64,000 bases of DNA, taken from Streptomyces sp. SN-593 (GTDB taxonomy: Bacteria > Actinomycetota > Actinomycetes > Streptomycetales > Streptomycetaceae). Where the stretch lies: contig NZ_AP018365.1 in the NCBI RefSeq assembly GCF_016756395.1, positions 6,700,001-6,764,000 of the forward strand. The letters are read 5' to 3'. Position numbers and translations under genes: made by a program. Under the pieces are notes generated by a model. The model did no database searches. It was not told where the DNA came from and saw nothing but the letters and a program-made list of their open reading frames with translations. Positions 8,243 through 16,394 of this stretch are shown here, piece by piece; the first letter of the stretch is position 1; each line of letters starts with the position of its first letter.

Positions 8243-9529
8243 TCAGCTCGTCGGGACCACGTCGGGGTTGTCGGCGTTCGTCAGCGTCTCCCAGGCCACG
8301 AACAGGGAGTTCGTGCCCGCCGGCCGCTGCGACTCGGTCAGCGTCTGCGTGTTGGTCATCGCGATGCCCATCCGGTTGTGCAGGGCGTTGAACCCGACCT
8401 CCGTGACCGGCCCGAGCCCGAGGTTGAGCTGCCCGCCGCACAGCCATGACGGCGGCGTCGTGCCGAGTTCGTACTTCGACTGGAAGCCGAGCGCCTGCCG
8501 CAGCCGCTCGCCGACCTGCGGGTAGAGGTCCTGCCCCTGGATCGCCGCGGTCTCCACGACGTCGGAGATGGACGCGATGCCGTAGCCCGTGTGGGTGAAG
8601 TCCCGGCAGGTCTCCTGGGTCAGCCCGGTGACGAACGTGGACTGGCCCTGCCAGTAGCTGATGATCTGCGCCGAGGTGTTCAGCCCGCTGCCCGGCACGG
8701 TCTTGGGCAGGGAGCCGTCCGTGGACAGGTAGACGTACGCCTGCACCCGGTTGAGGTAGCGGGTGATGGCCTTGTCGTAGTCGGCGGAGTCGTTGAGGAA
8801 GACGGAGATGCCGACCGCCGCCTCCATCATCGTCAGCTCCCAGTTCCCGTTGCTGTTGGAGCCGTTGATCACCTCGGGCAGGTAGACGTCGCGCAGCATG
8901 GCGGAGAACTTCGTGATGTCCGCGGACGACCAGCCGCTGTAGGTGTAGCGGATGATCTCCGCGGCGCGCGGCCACACCGACCCCGCCCAGCCGGTCTGGA
9001 GCGGGGCGTTGCTGTTGGTGTGCTCGGTGATCGTGCCGGCCCACGCGTTCATCAGGTCGATCGACTTCTGCGCGTAGGCGCTGTTGCCGGTGATGTACCA
9101 GGCCAGCGCGTCGGTGTAGGCGGCGATGGCGTCCTGCCGCTCGTCCGTGCAGCCGTTGTCGGGATTGCTGTACGAGCCGCACTCGACGTCCGCGCGCGGC
9201 TTGGGGGTGCGGGACAGGGAGGCGTACGAACTCCCGATCATCTGGGTGTACGCGTCCTTCCACGGCTCGGCGTTCGCCTGCACCTTGCTCTTGACGTAGG
9301 CGAGTTGCGGCAGGCTGACCAGCACGCCGGGGTGGGTGAAGGTGGTCGGCGCGGCCGCCACGGCGGGGGCGGCCTGGGCGGCCGGACCGGCGGCGGAGGC
9401 GCTGCCGGCGCCCGGCAGCGCGGCGACCACGGTGCCGAGCGCGGCGGCCGCGGCGACCAGGACCGGGGCGCGGCGGAAGCGTTTGCGGCCGGCGGGGGAC
9501 GGGGCGGTGGGGTGCGGGACCTTGCGCAT
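8243..9529 (-). CDS. Secreted alginate-lyase-family polysaccharide lyase
   Basis: A 428-residue exported protein. The N-terminus has an arginine-rich region followed by a hydrophobic core (VLVAAAAALGTVVAAL) and AxA-type cleavage region (GSASAAG), so it is a Sec or Tat signal peptide. The mature part resembles the alginate lyase (alpha/alpha toroid) superfamily: THPGVLVSLPQLAYVKSKV at the start, DALAWYITGNSAYAQKSIDL, NGNWELTMMEAAVGISVFL and the aromatic-rich C-terminal half. It probably degrades an acidic polysaccharide outside the cell; the exact substrate cannot be named. It converges with the BrkB-like gene and has no sugar-uptake genes beside it. Confidence 0.8.
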   Translation of the reverse strand: MRKVPHPTAPSPAGRKRFRRAPVLVAAAAALGTVVAALPGAGSASAAGPAAQAAPAVAAAPTTFTHPGVLVSLPQLAYVKSKVQANAEPWKDAYTQMIGSSYASLSRTPKPRADVECGSYSNPDNGCTDERQDAIAAYTDALAWYITGNSAYAQKSIDLMNAWAGTITEHTNSNAPLQTGWAGSVWPRAAEIIRYTYSGWSSADITKFSAMLRDVYLPEVINGSNSNGNWELTMMEAAVGISVFLNDSADYDKAITRYLNRVQAYVYLSTDGSLPKTVPGSGLNTSAQIISYWQGQSTFVTGLTQETCRDFTHTGYGIASISDVVETAAIQGQDLYPQVGERLRQALGFQSKYELGTTPPSWLCGGQLNLGLGPVTEVGFNALHNRMGIAMTNTQTLTESQRPAGTNSLFVAWETLTNADNPDVVPTS

Positions 9530-9775
9530 GGGTGGGGGCTCCTTGCTCCGCGGTGGGGGGCGGGAGGTGCGGGCCGACAGGTGTAAGGAAACTTTCCTGT
9601 CCGTGGTACGCGAGGATCGCGCGGGAGGGCATCGCAGTCAAGGGGCTGAACGAAAGTCAATGTTCTGAACCCGTGGGGGCGTTGACGGCCCTCCGCGCCG
9701 CACCGCCGCGGGTCCGGAGGGAGCCGGCGGGAGGGTTGTCGTGACGGCGCCCCGGGCGCGCCGCCGGAGGGGAGG

Positions 9776-10990
9776 TCAGACCGGGTAGGCGTGGATGTCG
9801 GCGGGGTGGACCGCGGCCCAGACCTCCGCCCCCTCGCCCAGGGCGAGTTCCGCGACCGCGGGCGGCGCGAGGTCGGCGGCCAGGGGCAGGCCGTCCTCGG
9901 TGCCAGCGAGCGTGATCCGGAACCGGGCGCCGTGCGACTCCATGCCGGTGATCCTCGCCCGCCAGGTGGTGGCGGGGGAGGGGGCCGGCCGGTCGCGGTG
10001 GAGGGTGACCGCGCCGGGCGGGAACGCCGCGAACGCCGGGCCGGCCAACTCCCCGCCGCCGGTGAGGGTCAGGTGCGGCCCGACCCGGACGCCGCCTGCC
10101 GCGGCCTCGCCCCGGTACAGGTTCAGGCCGACCAGCCGGGCGATGTAGCCGGTGCGCGGGTGCCGGGCGACCTCCGCGGGCGGGCCCTCCTGCACCACGG
10201 CGCCGCCCTCCACCACCACCAGCCGGTCGGCGAGCACCATCGCGTCCAGCGGGTCGTGCGTGACCAGCACCGCGACCGCCTCGAACGCGGCCAGGTGGCG
10301 GCGCAGCTCGGCCCGCACGTCCAGCCGTGCCCCGGCGTCCAGGGCGGCCAGCGGCTCGTCGAGCAGCAGCAGCCGGGGCGCGGTGGCCAGCGCCCGGGCG
10401 AGTGCCACCCGCTGCGCCTGGCCGCCGGACAGCCGGCGCGGCTTGGCGTGCGCGTGGTCGGCAAGGCCCATCCGGTCCAGCAGGTCGGCGGCCAGCGCCC
10501 GCGCCTCGGACCGGCCGGCCCCGTGGCAGCGCGGCCCGAACGCCACGTTGTCCAGCGCGCTCAGGTGCGGGAAGAGCAGGTAGTCCTGGAAGATCACGCC
10601 CACCGGCCGGCGCTCCGGGGCGACCCGCACCCGCCGTCCGGGCTCCTCCAGCACCCGGCCGTCCAGCCGCAGGTGGCCGCGCGTCAGCCCGGTCAGCCCG
10701 GCCAGGGCACGCAGCGAGGTGGTCTTGCCGGCGCCGTTCGGGCCGAGCAGCGCCACCACCTCGCCGGGCGCCGCCGACAGCCGCACGTCGAGCCGGAAGT
10801 CCCCCCGGTCCACCACGAGGTGGGCGTCGAGGCCGCCACACACGACGGCGCCGCCACCCGCGTCGGTGGCACCGGCCTCGGCGCCGCCCGCCTCGATGCC
10901 GCCCGCCACCGCGCCGCCGACTACCGCGTCGCCCGCGCCCGCGTCGCCCGCGGCGTTCCGCTCCGCGCTTCCGGCCCCACCGGCGCTCAT
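9776..10990 (-). CDS. modC: Molybdate ABC transporter ATP-binding protein
   Basis: The ATPase of the molybdate importer. In the 404-residue protein the Walker A motif is GPNGAGKTTSLRALAG, the Q-loop VGVIFQDYLLFPHL, the ABC signature LSGGQAQRVALARAL, Walker B LLLLDEPLAALDA and the switch histidine VTHDPLDA. The C-terminal part (PGAVTLHRDRP to AAVHPADIHAYPV) is a TOBE/Mop-like molybdate-sensing domain. The first 55 residues are an unusual alanine/glycine-rich repeat (GGAVAGGIEAGGAEAG and similar) absent from typical ModC. The ATG at 10990 overlaps the modB stop (ATGA), so translation is coupled. Identification rests on family motifs and the modABC order. Confidence 0.92.
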   Translation of the reverse strand: MSAGGAGSAERNAAGDAGAGDAVVGGAVAGGIEAGGAEAGATDAGGGAVVCGGLDAHLVVDRGDFRLDVRLSAAPGEVVALLGPNGAGKTTSLRALAGLTGLTRGHLRLDGRVLEEPGRRVRVAPERRPVGVIFQDYLLFPHLSALDNVAFGPRCHGAGRSEARALAADLLDRMGLADHAHAKPRRLSGGQAQRVALARALATAPRLLLLDEPLAALDAGARLDVRAELRRHLAAFEAVAVLVTHDPLDAMVLADRLVVVEGGAVVQEGPPAEVARHPRTGYIARLVGLNLYRGEAAAGGVRVGPHLTLTGGGELAGPAFAAFPPGAVTLHRDRPAPSPATTWRARITGMESHGARFRITLAGTEDGLPLAADLAPPAVAELALGEGAEVWAAVHPADIHAYPV

Positions 10991-11850
10991 CCGGTGCCCG
11001 CCCCCGTCCAGCGGTCGCGCAGCCCCGCCAGGACCGCGACGGAGACCGCGAGCAGCACCAGGCTCAGCGCGACGGCCGCGTCCGGGTCGTTCTGGAGCGC
11101 CAGGTAGACCGACAGCGGCATGGTCTGGGTGCGGCCGGGGAAACTGCCCGCGAAGGTGATCGTGGCGCCGAACTCGCCGAGCGCGCGCGCCCAGGCCAGC
11201 ACCGCGCCGGCCGCCACCCCGGGCGCGATCATCGGCAGCGTCACCCGGCGGAAGGCGGTGAAGCGGGAGGCGCCCAGCGTCGCCGCGGCCTCCTCGTACC
11301 GGCTGTCGGCGGCCCGCAGCGTCCCCTCCACGCTGATCACGAGGAACGGCATCGCCACGAACGCCTCGGCGACCACCACCCCGGTCGTGGTGAACGGCAG
11401 GGTCAGGCCGAACCACGCGTCGAGCCACTTGCCGACCACGCCGTTGCGCCCCAGCGCCAGCAGCAGCGCCACACCGCCGACCACCGGCGGCAGCACCAGC
11501 GGCAGCGTCACCAGGGCCCGGACGATCCGGCGGCCGGGGAAGCGGGTCCTGGCCAGCAGCCAGGCCAGCGGCACCCCGAGCACCAGCGCCACCGCCGTGG
11601 CCGACGTCGCCGTCTCCAGCGACAGCCGCAGCGCCTGCCACACCGCGGAACCGGTCAGCAGGTCGGGCATCCCCCGCCAGGGGGCCCGCACCAGCAGGGC
11701 CAGCAGCGGCACCAGCAGGAACGCCAGGCCGACCACGGCCGGCAGCAGCAGGGGCAGCGGAACGCCGCCGCCCCCGCCGCCGCGCGGACGCCGCGGCCGG
11801 GTCGGCGTGTCCGGCGACACGGCGCCCGCGTCCTTCGGCGCGGGCCTCAC
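10987..11850 (-). CDS. modB: Molybdate ABC transporter permease
   Basis: The inner-membrane permease of the molybdate importer, 287 residues. It contains the binding-protein-dependent transport EAA loop (EEAAATLGASRFTAFRRVTL) and several hydrophobic helices (LLLPAVVGLAFLLVPLLALL, ALVTLPLVLPPVVGGVALLL). The C-terminal segment ARALGEFGATITFAGSFPG is the ModB/CysT signature. I placed the start at the GTG at 11850 because it overlaps the modA stop in a GTGA; a GTG at 11820 is an alternative that removes ten residues. Downstream modC overlaps by four bases. The assignment is firm. Confidence 0.93.
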   Translation of the reverse strand: MRPAPKDAGAVSPDTPTRPRRPRGGGGGGVPLPLLLPAVVGLAFLLVPLLALLVRAPWRGMPDLLTGSAVWQALRLSLETATSATAVALVLGVPLAWLLARTRFPGRRIVRALVTLPLVLPPVVGGVALLLALGRNGVVGKWLDAWFGLTLPFTTTGVVVAEAFVAMPFLVISVEGTLRAADSRYEEAAATLGASRFTAFRRVTLPMIAPGVAAGAVLAWARALGEFGATITFAGSFPGRTQTMPLSVYLALQNDPDAAVALSLVLLAVSVAVLAGLRDRWTGAGTG

Positions 11851-12707
11851 GGGTTGAGGAAGCCCGCCTGGCCCAGCACCTTCTGGCCCTCGGCGGACTT
11901 CACCAGGGAGATGAACGCGGCCGCGCCGTCCGGGTTGGGCGCGTCCTTCAGCGGCGCGATCGGGTACTCGTTGATCGCCTTCGCCGACTCGGGGAAGTTC
12001 ACCCCCTGCACCTTGCCGCCGGCGCTCTTGACGTCGGTCTGGTAGACCACCGCCGCGTCGGCCTCCTTCAGCTCCACCTTCGTCAGCGCGGACTTCACGT
12101 CCTGCTCGTAGGACTTGGGGGTGAGCTTGAGGCCGCTGGCGGTGAGCGCGGTCTGCGCGGCCGCGCCGCACGGCACCGTCTTGGCGCACAGCACCACCGA
12201 CAGGCCGGACCCGGTCAGGTCCTTGAGGCTGCTGATCTTCTTGGGGTTGCCCGGGAGGGTGGCGATCTCAAGCTGGTTGCGGACGAAGTCGGTGGGCGCG
12301 GCGGACGCGTCGCCCTTGTCGGTGACCGTCTTCATGGTGGCCGGGCTGGCCGCCGCGAACACGTCGGCAGGGGCGCCGCCGGTGATGCTCGCGGCGAGCT
12401 GGTCGCTGCCGCCGAAGCTGAAGACCACCTTCGTCCCCGGGTACGCCTGCTGGAAGTCCTTGCCCAGCGCGGTGAAGGACTCCTGCAGCGAGGCCGCCGC
12501 GAAGACCACCACCGTGCCGGAGACCTTCTTCGGCGCGCCGGACGCCGAAGCGGCCGACGACGGCGTGTCCGACGTCGAGGAGTCCGAGGACGACGACGAG
12601 CACGCGGCCAGGGCCAGCAGCAGTGCCGCGCCGCCGGCCGCCGCGCACACTCCCCGGGAGCGCGCGCGGTCGGTGGTCGGGGTCCGCCGCATACGTGGGG
12701 TGGTCAC
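11847..12707 (-). CDS. modA: Molybdate-binding lipoprotein
   Basis: The extracellular substrate-binding component of the molybdate importer, 286 residues. A lipobox LAAC follows a hydrophobic stretch (GGAALLLALAAC), so it is lipid-anchored, with a serine-rich linker after it. Family segments are VVFAAASLQESFTALGKDF, VVFSFGGSDQLAASITGGAP, PADVFAAAS and DAAVVYQTDVKSAGGKVQG. I chose the GTG at 12707, six bases after GGGAGAG; the ATG at 12692 is possible. It is the first gene of modABC. A -10-like TATCAT lies about 70 bases upstream (12778-12783, minus strand). No ModE-type operator was recognised. Confidence 0.94.
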   Translation of the reverse strand: MTTPRMRRTPTTDRARSRGVCAAAGGAALLLALAACSSSSSDSSTSDTPSSAASASGAPKKVSGTVVVFAAASLQESFTALGKDFQQAYPGTKVVFSFGGSDQLAASITGGAPADVFAAASPATMKTVTDKGDASAAPTDFVRNQLEIATLPGNPKKISSLKDLTGSGLSVVLCAKTVPCGAAAQTALTASGLKLTPKSYEQDVKSALTKVELKEADAAVVYQTDVKSAGGKVQGVNFPESAKAINEYPIAPLKDAPNPDGAAAFISLVKSAEGQKVLGQAGFLNP

Positions 12708-12908
12708 AGGAAACTCTCCCTCTCCGCCGGGCCGCCCGGCACGCTCCCGCGAGCCTCTGGGCACGGTCATGTGCACGATGATAGTTCCGCATCTGCCAGG
12801 AGAAAGTCTGCGGTTTCCTTGCAGAATCCAAACGTCCGCAGCCCCTCTCCTTGCTTGTGCGATCACCACCACCGCTCCGCGCGCCCGCCGGGCCCCGATC
12901 CGGCAGCC

Positions 12909-13592
12909 TCAGGGCTCGAACCGGTAGCCCATGCCCGGCTCGGTGACGAAGTGCCGCGGCCGGGTCGGGTCGTCCTCCAGCTTGCGGCGCAACTGCGCCA
13001 TGTAGACCCGCAGGTAGTTCGTCTCCGTCCGGTACGACGGCCCCCACACGTCGCGCAGTAGCTGCTTCTGGCTGACCAGCCGGCCGGGGTTGCGCACCAG
13101 CGCCTCCAGCAGGTGCCACTCGGTGGGGGTCAGCCGGACGTCCACGCCGCGCCGGGTCGCCTTCTTCGCCGCCAGGTCCACGGTGAAGGCGGCCGTCTCC
13201 AGCCGGGCGGACGCCGGCTCCGGGTCGTGCTCGGAGCGGCGCCGCTCGGCGGCCCGCAGCCGGGCGAGCAGCTCGTCCATCGCGAACGGCTTGGTGACGT
13301 AGTCGTCCGCGCCCGCGTCCAGCGCCTCCACCTTCTCGTCGGAGCTGTGCCGGGCCGACAGCACGATGATCGGCACCCGGGTCCAGCCCCTGATCCCGGC
13401 GATCACGTCCGTGCCGTCCATGTCGGGCAGGCCGAGGTCGAGCAGGACCACGTCCGGGTGCCGGTCGGCGGCCAGCCGCAGCGCGGTGGCGCCGTCGTGG
13501 GCGGCGTCCACCTCGTACCGGCGCGCCCGCAGGTTGATCACCAGGGCCCTGACGATCTGCGGCTCGTCATCGACCACGAGGATGCGCGTCAC
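12909..13592 (-). CDS. kdpE: Response regulator KdpE
   Basis: A 227-residue OmpR/PhoB-family response regulator. The receiver has the acidic pair VVDDEPQIVRAL, the phospho-accepting aspartate in VVLLDLGLPDMDG, the conserved serine in PIIVLSARHS and lysine in DDYVTKPFAMDELLAR. The C-terminal winged helix has LTPTEWHLLEALVRNPGRLV and the usual ending VTEPGMGYRFEP. Its GTG start lies two bases after the kdpC stop, so it belongs to the kdp operon. The partner histidine kinase kdpD, which normally sits between kdpC and kdpE, is missing. KdpE would activate kdpFABC under potassium limitation. Confidence 0.92.
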   Translation of the reverse strand: MTRILVVDDEPQIVRALVINLRARRYEVDAAHDGATALRLAADRHPDVVLLDLGLPDMDGTDVIAGIRGWTRVPIIVLSARHSSDEKVEALDAGADDYVTKPFAMDELLARLRAAERRRSEHDPEPASARLETAAFTVDLAAKKATRRGVDVRLTPTEWHLLEALVRNPGRLVSQKQLLRDVWGPSYRTETNYLRVYMAQLRRKLEDDPTRPRHFVTEPGMGYRFEP

Positions 13593-13594
13593 GC

Positions 13595-14209
13595 TCAACC
13601 CAGCTTCGCCAGGGCCAGGTTGAGGGTGACCACATCGACGTAGGGCTCGCCCAGGAAGCCGAGCGGGCGGCCGTGGGTGTGCGCCGCCACGAGCCGCCGC
13701 ACCTCGGCGGTGCCCAGGCCGCGGGCCTTCGCGACCCGGTCGACCTGCTCGGCGGCGTACGCCGTGGAGATGTCGGCGTCCAGCCCGGACCCGGAGGCGG
13801 TGACCGCGTCGGCCGGCACCCTCGCCGGACTCACCCCGTCGAACGCCGCGACCGCGGCCCGGCGCTCCTTGATGGTGGCGACCAGGTCGGGATCGTTCGG
13901 GCCGAGGTTGGACGCGCCCGAGGCCAGCGGGTCGTAGCCGCCCGCCGAGGGCCGCGGCTGGAACCATTTCGGGTCCGGCGCGGCCGCCTCGTCGGGATCG
14001 CCGGGGTGCTTCTTCGGCAGGTCGAAGTCCTGCCCGATCAGGCTGGAGCCCACGACCCTGCCGTCCAGCTCCACCCGCGAGCCGTCGGCCTTCCCCGGGA
14101 ACGCCGCCTGCGCGACCCCGGTGACCAGCAGCGGGTACGCCAGCCCGCACAGCACGGTGAACACCAGCAGCATCCGCAGGGCCGCCAGGTGGTTGCGCAC
14201 GATACGCAT
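13595..14209 (-). CDS. kdpC: Potassium-transporting ATPase subunit C
   Basis: KdpC stabilises the KdpFABC complex. The 204-residue protein has a single N-terminal membrane helix (MLLVFTVLCGLAYPLLVTGVAQ, cited in part) and the family motifs GSSLIGQDF, FQPRPSAGGYDPLASGASNLGP, VTASGSGLDADIS and the C-terminal LGEPYVDVVTLNLAL. It is complete, ends two bases before kdpE, and follows kdpB by 31 bases. No trace of kdpD sequence is present between kdpC and kdpE. Confidence 0.95.
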   Translation of the reverse strand: MRIVRNHLAALRMLLVFTVLCGLAYPLLVTGVAQAAFPGKADGSRVELDGRVVGSSLIGQDFDLPKKHPGDPDEAAAPDPKWFQPRPSAGGYDPLASGASNLGPNDPDLVATIKERRAAVAAFDGVSPARVPADAVTASGSGLDADISTAYAAEQVDRVAKARGLGTAEVRRLVAAHTHGRPLGFLGEPYVDVVTLNLALAKLG

Positions 14210-14240
14210 GAGGCTTCCTTCTCCTTCGCAGCCGGGCCGC

Positions 14241-16394
14241 TCAGCGCAGCCCGGGAATGAACTGCACGACGAGGTCGATGAGTTTGATGCCGGCGAACGG
14301 CAGGACCAGCCCGCCCAGGCCGTAGACCCGGATGTTTCGGCTGAGCAGCGCGGACGCCGAGGACGGCCGGTAGCGCACGCCGCGCAGCGCCAGCGGGATC
14401 AGCGCCACGATGATCAGCGCGTTGAAGACGATCGCCGAGGTGATCGCCGAGGTCGGGCTGTGCAGGTCCATCACGTTGAGGTGGCGCAGGCCCGGGTACA
14501 CCCCGGCGAACATGGCGGGGATGATCGCGAAGTACTTCGCGACGTCGTTGGCGATCGAGAAGGTCGTCAACGCGCCCCGGGTGATCAGCAGTTGCTTGCC
14601 GATCTCGACGATCTCGATGAGCTTGGTCGGGTTGGAGTCCAGGTCGACCATGTTGCCGGCCTCCTTGGCGGCGGAGGTGCCGGTGTTCATGGCGACGCCG
14701 ACGTCGGCCTGGGCGAGGGCGGGGGCGTCGTTGGTGCCGTCGCCGGTCATGGCGACGAGCTTGCCGCCGGCCTGCTCCCGCCTGATGAGGGCCATCTTGT
14801 CCTCGGGGGTGGCCTCGGCGAGGAAGTCGTCGACGCCGGCCTCCTCGGCGATGGCCTTGGCGGTGAGCGGGTTGTCGCCGGTGATCATGACGGTGCGGAT
14901 GCCCATCCGGCGCAGCTCGTCGAAGCGCTCGCGCATGCCCTCCTTGACGACGTCCTTGAGGTTGATCACCCCGAGCACCGACGCGGTGGCGGCGCCGTCG
15001 CGCCGGACCACCTCGCCGACGACCAGCGGGGTGCCGCCCCCGCCGGCTATCGCGTCGACCATCGGGCCGACGTCCTCGGCCACCACGCCGCCGCTGTCCC
15101 GTACCCAGCGCAGCACCGCGGCCGCCGCGCCCTTGCGCAGGCGGCGCTCGCCGCCGTCCTCGGCGAGGTCCACCCCGCTCATCCGGGTCTGCGCGGTGAA
15201 CGGCACGAACTCCGCCCGCGGCAGCCGCCCTTCGGCGCCCTCCCGCAGGCCGTGGAGCTGTTTCGCGAGCACCACGATCGAGCGGCCCTCGGGGGTCTCG
15301 TCGGCCAGCGACGCCAGTTGCGCGGCGTCGGCCAGCTCCCGTTCCGTGACGCCCCGGACCGGCAGGAAGCCGGCGGCCTGCCGGTTGCCCAGGGTGATGG
15401 TGCCGGTCTTGTCCAGCAGCAGCGTGGACACGTCGCCCGCGGCCTCGACCGCCCGCCCGGACATCGCCAGCACGTTGCGCTGCACCAGCCGGTCCATGCC
15501 CGCGATACCGATCGCCGACAGCAGCGCGCCGATCGTGGTCGGGATCAGCGCCACCACCAGCGCCACCAGGATCACCAGCGACTGCTCGGCGCCGGCGTAC
15601 ACCGCGAACGGCTGGAGGGTGACGACGGCGAGCAGGAAGACGACGGTCAGCGACGCGAGCAGGATGTTCAGCGCGATCTCGTTCGGCGTGCGCTGCCGCG
15701 CGGCCCCCTCCACCAGCGCGATCATCCGGTCGATGAACGTCTCGCCCGGCTTGGAGGTGATCCGCACCACGATCCGGTCCGACAGCACCGAGGTGCCGCC
15801 GGTCACCGCGCAGCGGTCGCCGCCGGACTCGCGGATCACCGGCGCGGACTCCCCGGTGATCGCCGACTCGTCCACCGACGCCACCCCCTCCACGACGTCA
15901 CCGTCACCGGGGATGGTCTGCCCCGCCTCGACCACCACGTGGTCGCCCAGCCGCAGCGAGGACGCGGGGACCTCCTCCTCCGCCGCCGGCTCGCCCGCCG
16001 CGCTCCCGCCGGGGCTCCAACCGGTCAGCCGGCGGGCCACGGTGGCGGTCCTGGTCCGGCGCAGCGTCTCGGCCTGCGCCTTGCCGCGCCCCTCGGCCAC
16101 GGCCTCGGAGAGGTTGGCGAACACCACGGTCAGCCACAGCCACGCGGTGATCACCCAGGCGAACACGCTCGGGTCCCGCACCGCCTCCAGCGTGGTGAGC
16201 AGCGAGCCCACCTCGACCACGAACATCACCGGGTTCCTGACCATCACCCGCGGGTCGAGCTTGCGGCACGCGTCCGGCAGCGACGCCAGCAGCCGCCGCG
16301 GGTCGAGCAGGCCGCCGAGGGCGCGCTGCCGCTCCTGGCGCCGCGGCGCGGGCCCCGGCGCCGCGAGGGATTCCGAAGTGGTCGGGGACGACAT
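14241..16394 (-). CDS. kdpB: Potassium-transporting P-type ATPase subunit B
   Basis: The catalytic P-type ATPase of the Kdp potassium pump, 717 residues. It shows the phosphorylation site LLLDKTGTITLGNRQA, the actuator motif DESAITGESAPVIRES, the KGAAAAV nucleotide-binding lysine, and the hinge motif MTGDGTNDAPALAQADVGVA. Membrane helices flank these domains. The ATG at 16394 overlaps the kdpA stop (ATGA). A longer same-frame ORF reaching 18329 is an artefact of high GC. Clear family member of usual length. Confidence 0.97.
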   Translation of the reverse strand: MSSPTTSESLAAPGPAPRRQERQRALGGLLDPRRLLASLPDACRKLDPRVMVRNPVMFVVEVGSLLTTLEAVRDPSVFAWVITAWLWLTVVFANLSEAVAEGRGKAQAETLRRTRTATVARRLTGWSPGGSAAGEPAAEEEVPASSLRLGDHVVVEAGQTIPGDGDVVEGVASVDESAITGESAPVIRESGGDRCAVTGGTSVLSDRIVVRITSKPGETFIDRMIALVEGAARQRTPNEIALNILLASLTVVFLLAVVTLQPFAVYAGAEQSLVILVALVVALIPTTIGALLSAIGIAGMDRLVQRNVLAMSGRAVEAAGDVSTLLLDKTGTITLGNRQAAGFLPVRGVTERELADAAQLASLADETPEGRSIVVLAKQLHGLREGAEGRLPRAEFVPFTAQTRMSGVDLAEDGGERRLRKGAAAAVLRWVRDSGGVVAEDVGPMVDAIAGGGGTPLVVGEVVRRDGAATASVLGVINLKDVVKEGMRERFDELRRMGIRTVMITGDNPLTAKAIAEEAGVDDFLAEATPEDKMALIRREQAGGKLVAMTGDGTNDAPALAQADVGVAMNTGTSAAKEAGNMVDLDSNPTKLIEIVEIGKQLLITRGALTTFSIANDVAKYFAIIPAMFAGVYPGLRHLNVMDLHSPTSAITSAIVFNALIIVALIPLALRGVRYRPSSASALLSRNIRVYGLGGLVLPFAGIKLIDLVVQFIPGLR

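Noticed and set aside
6825..9641. Minus-strand extension of the AidB-like frame to 1488 residues
   Set aside because: It overlaps two real genes (BrkB-like and alginate-lyase family) in other frames, and the extra part has no domain. The AidB-like protein is complete from 6824.
12708..12908. Molybdenum cofactor riboswitch or ModE site before modA
   Set aside because: No recognisable aptamer core or ModE palindrome; only a -10-like TATCAT and a short TCTGC...GCAGA inverted repeat are present.
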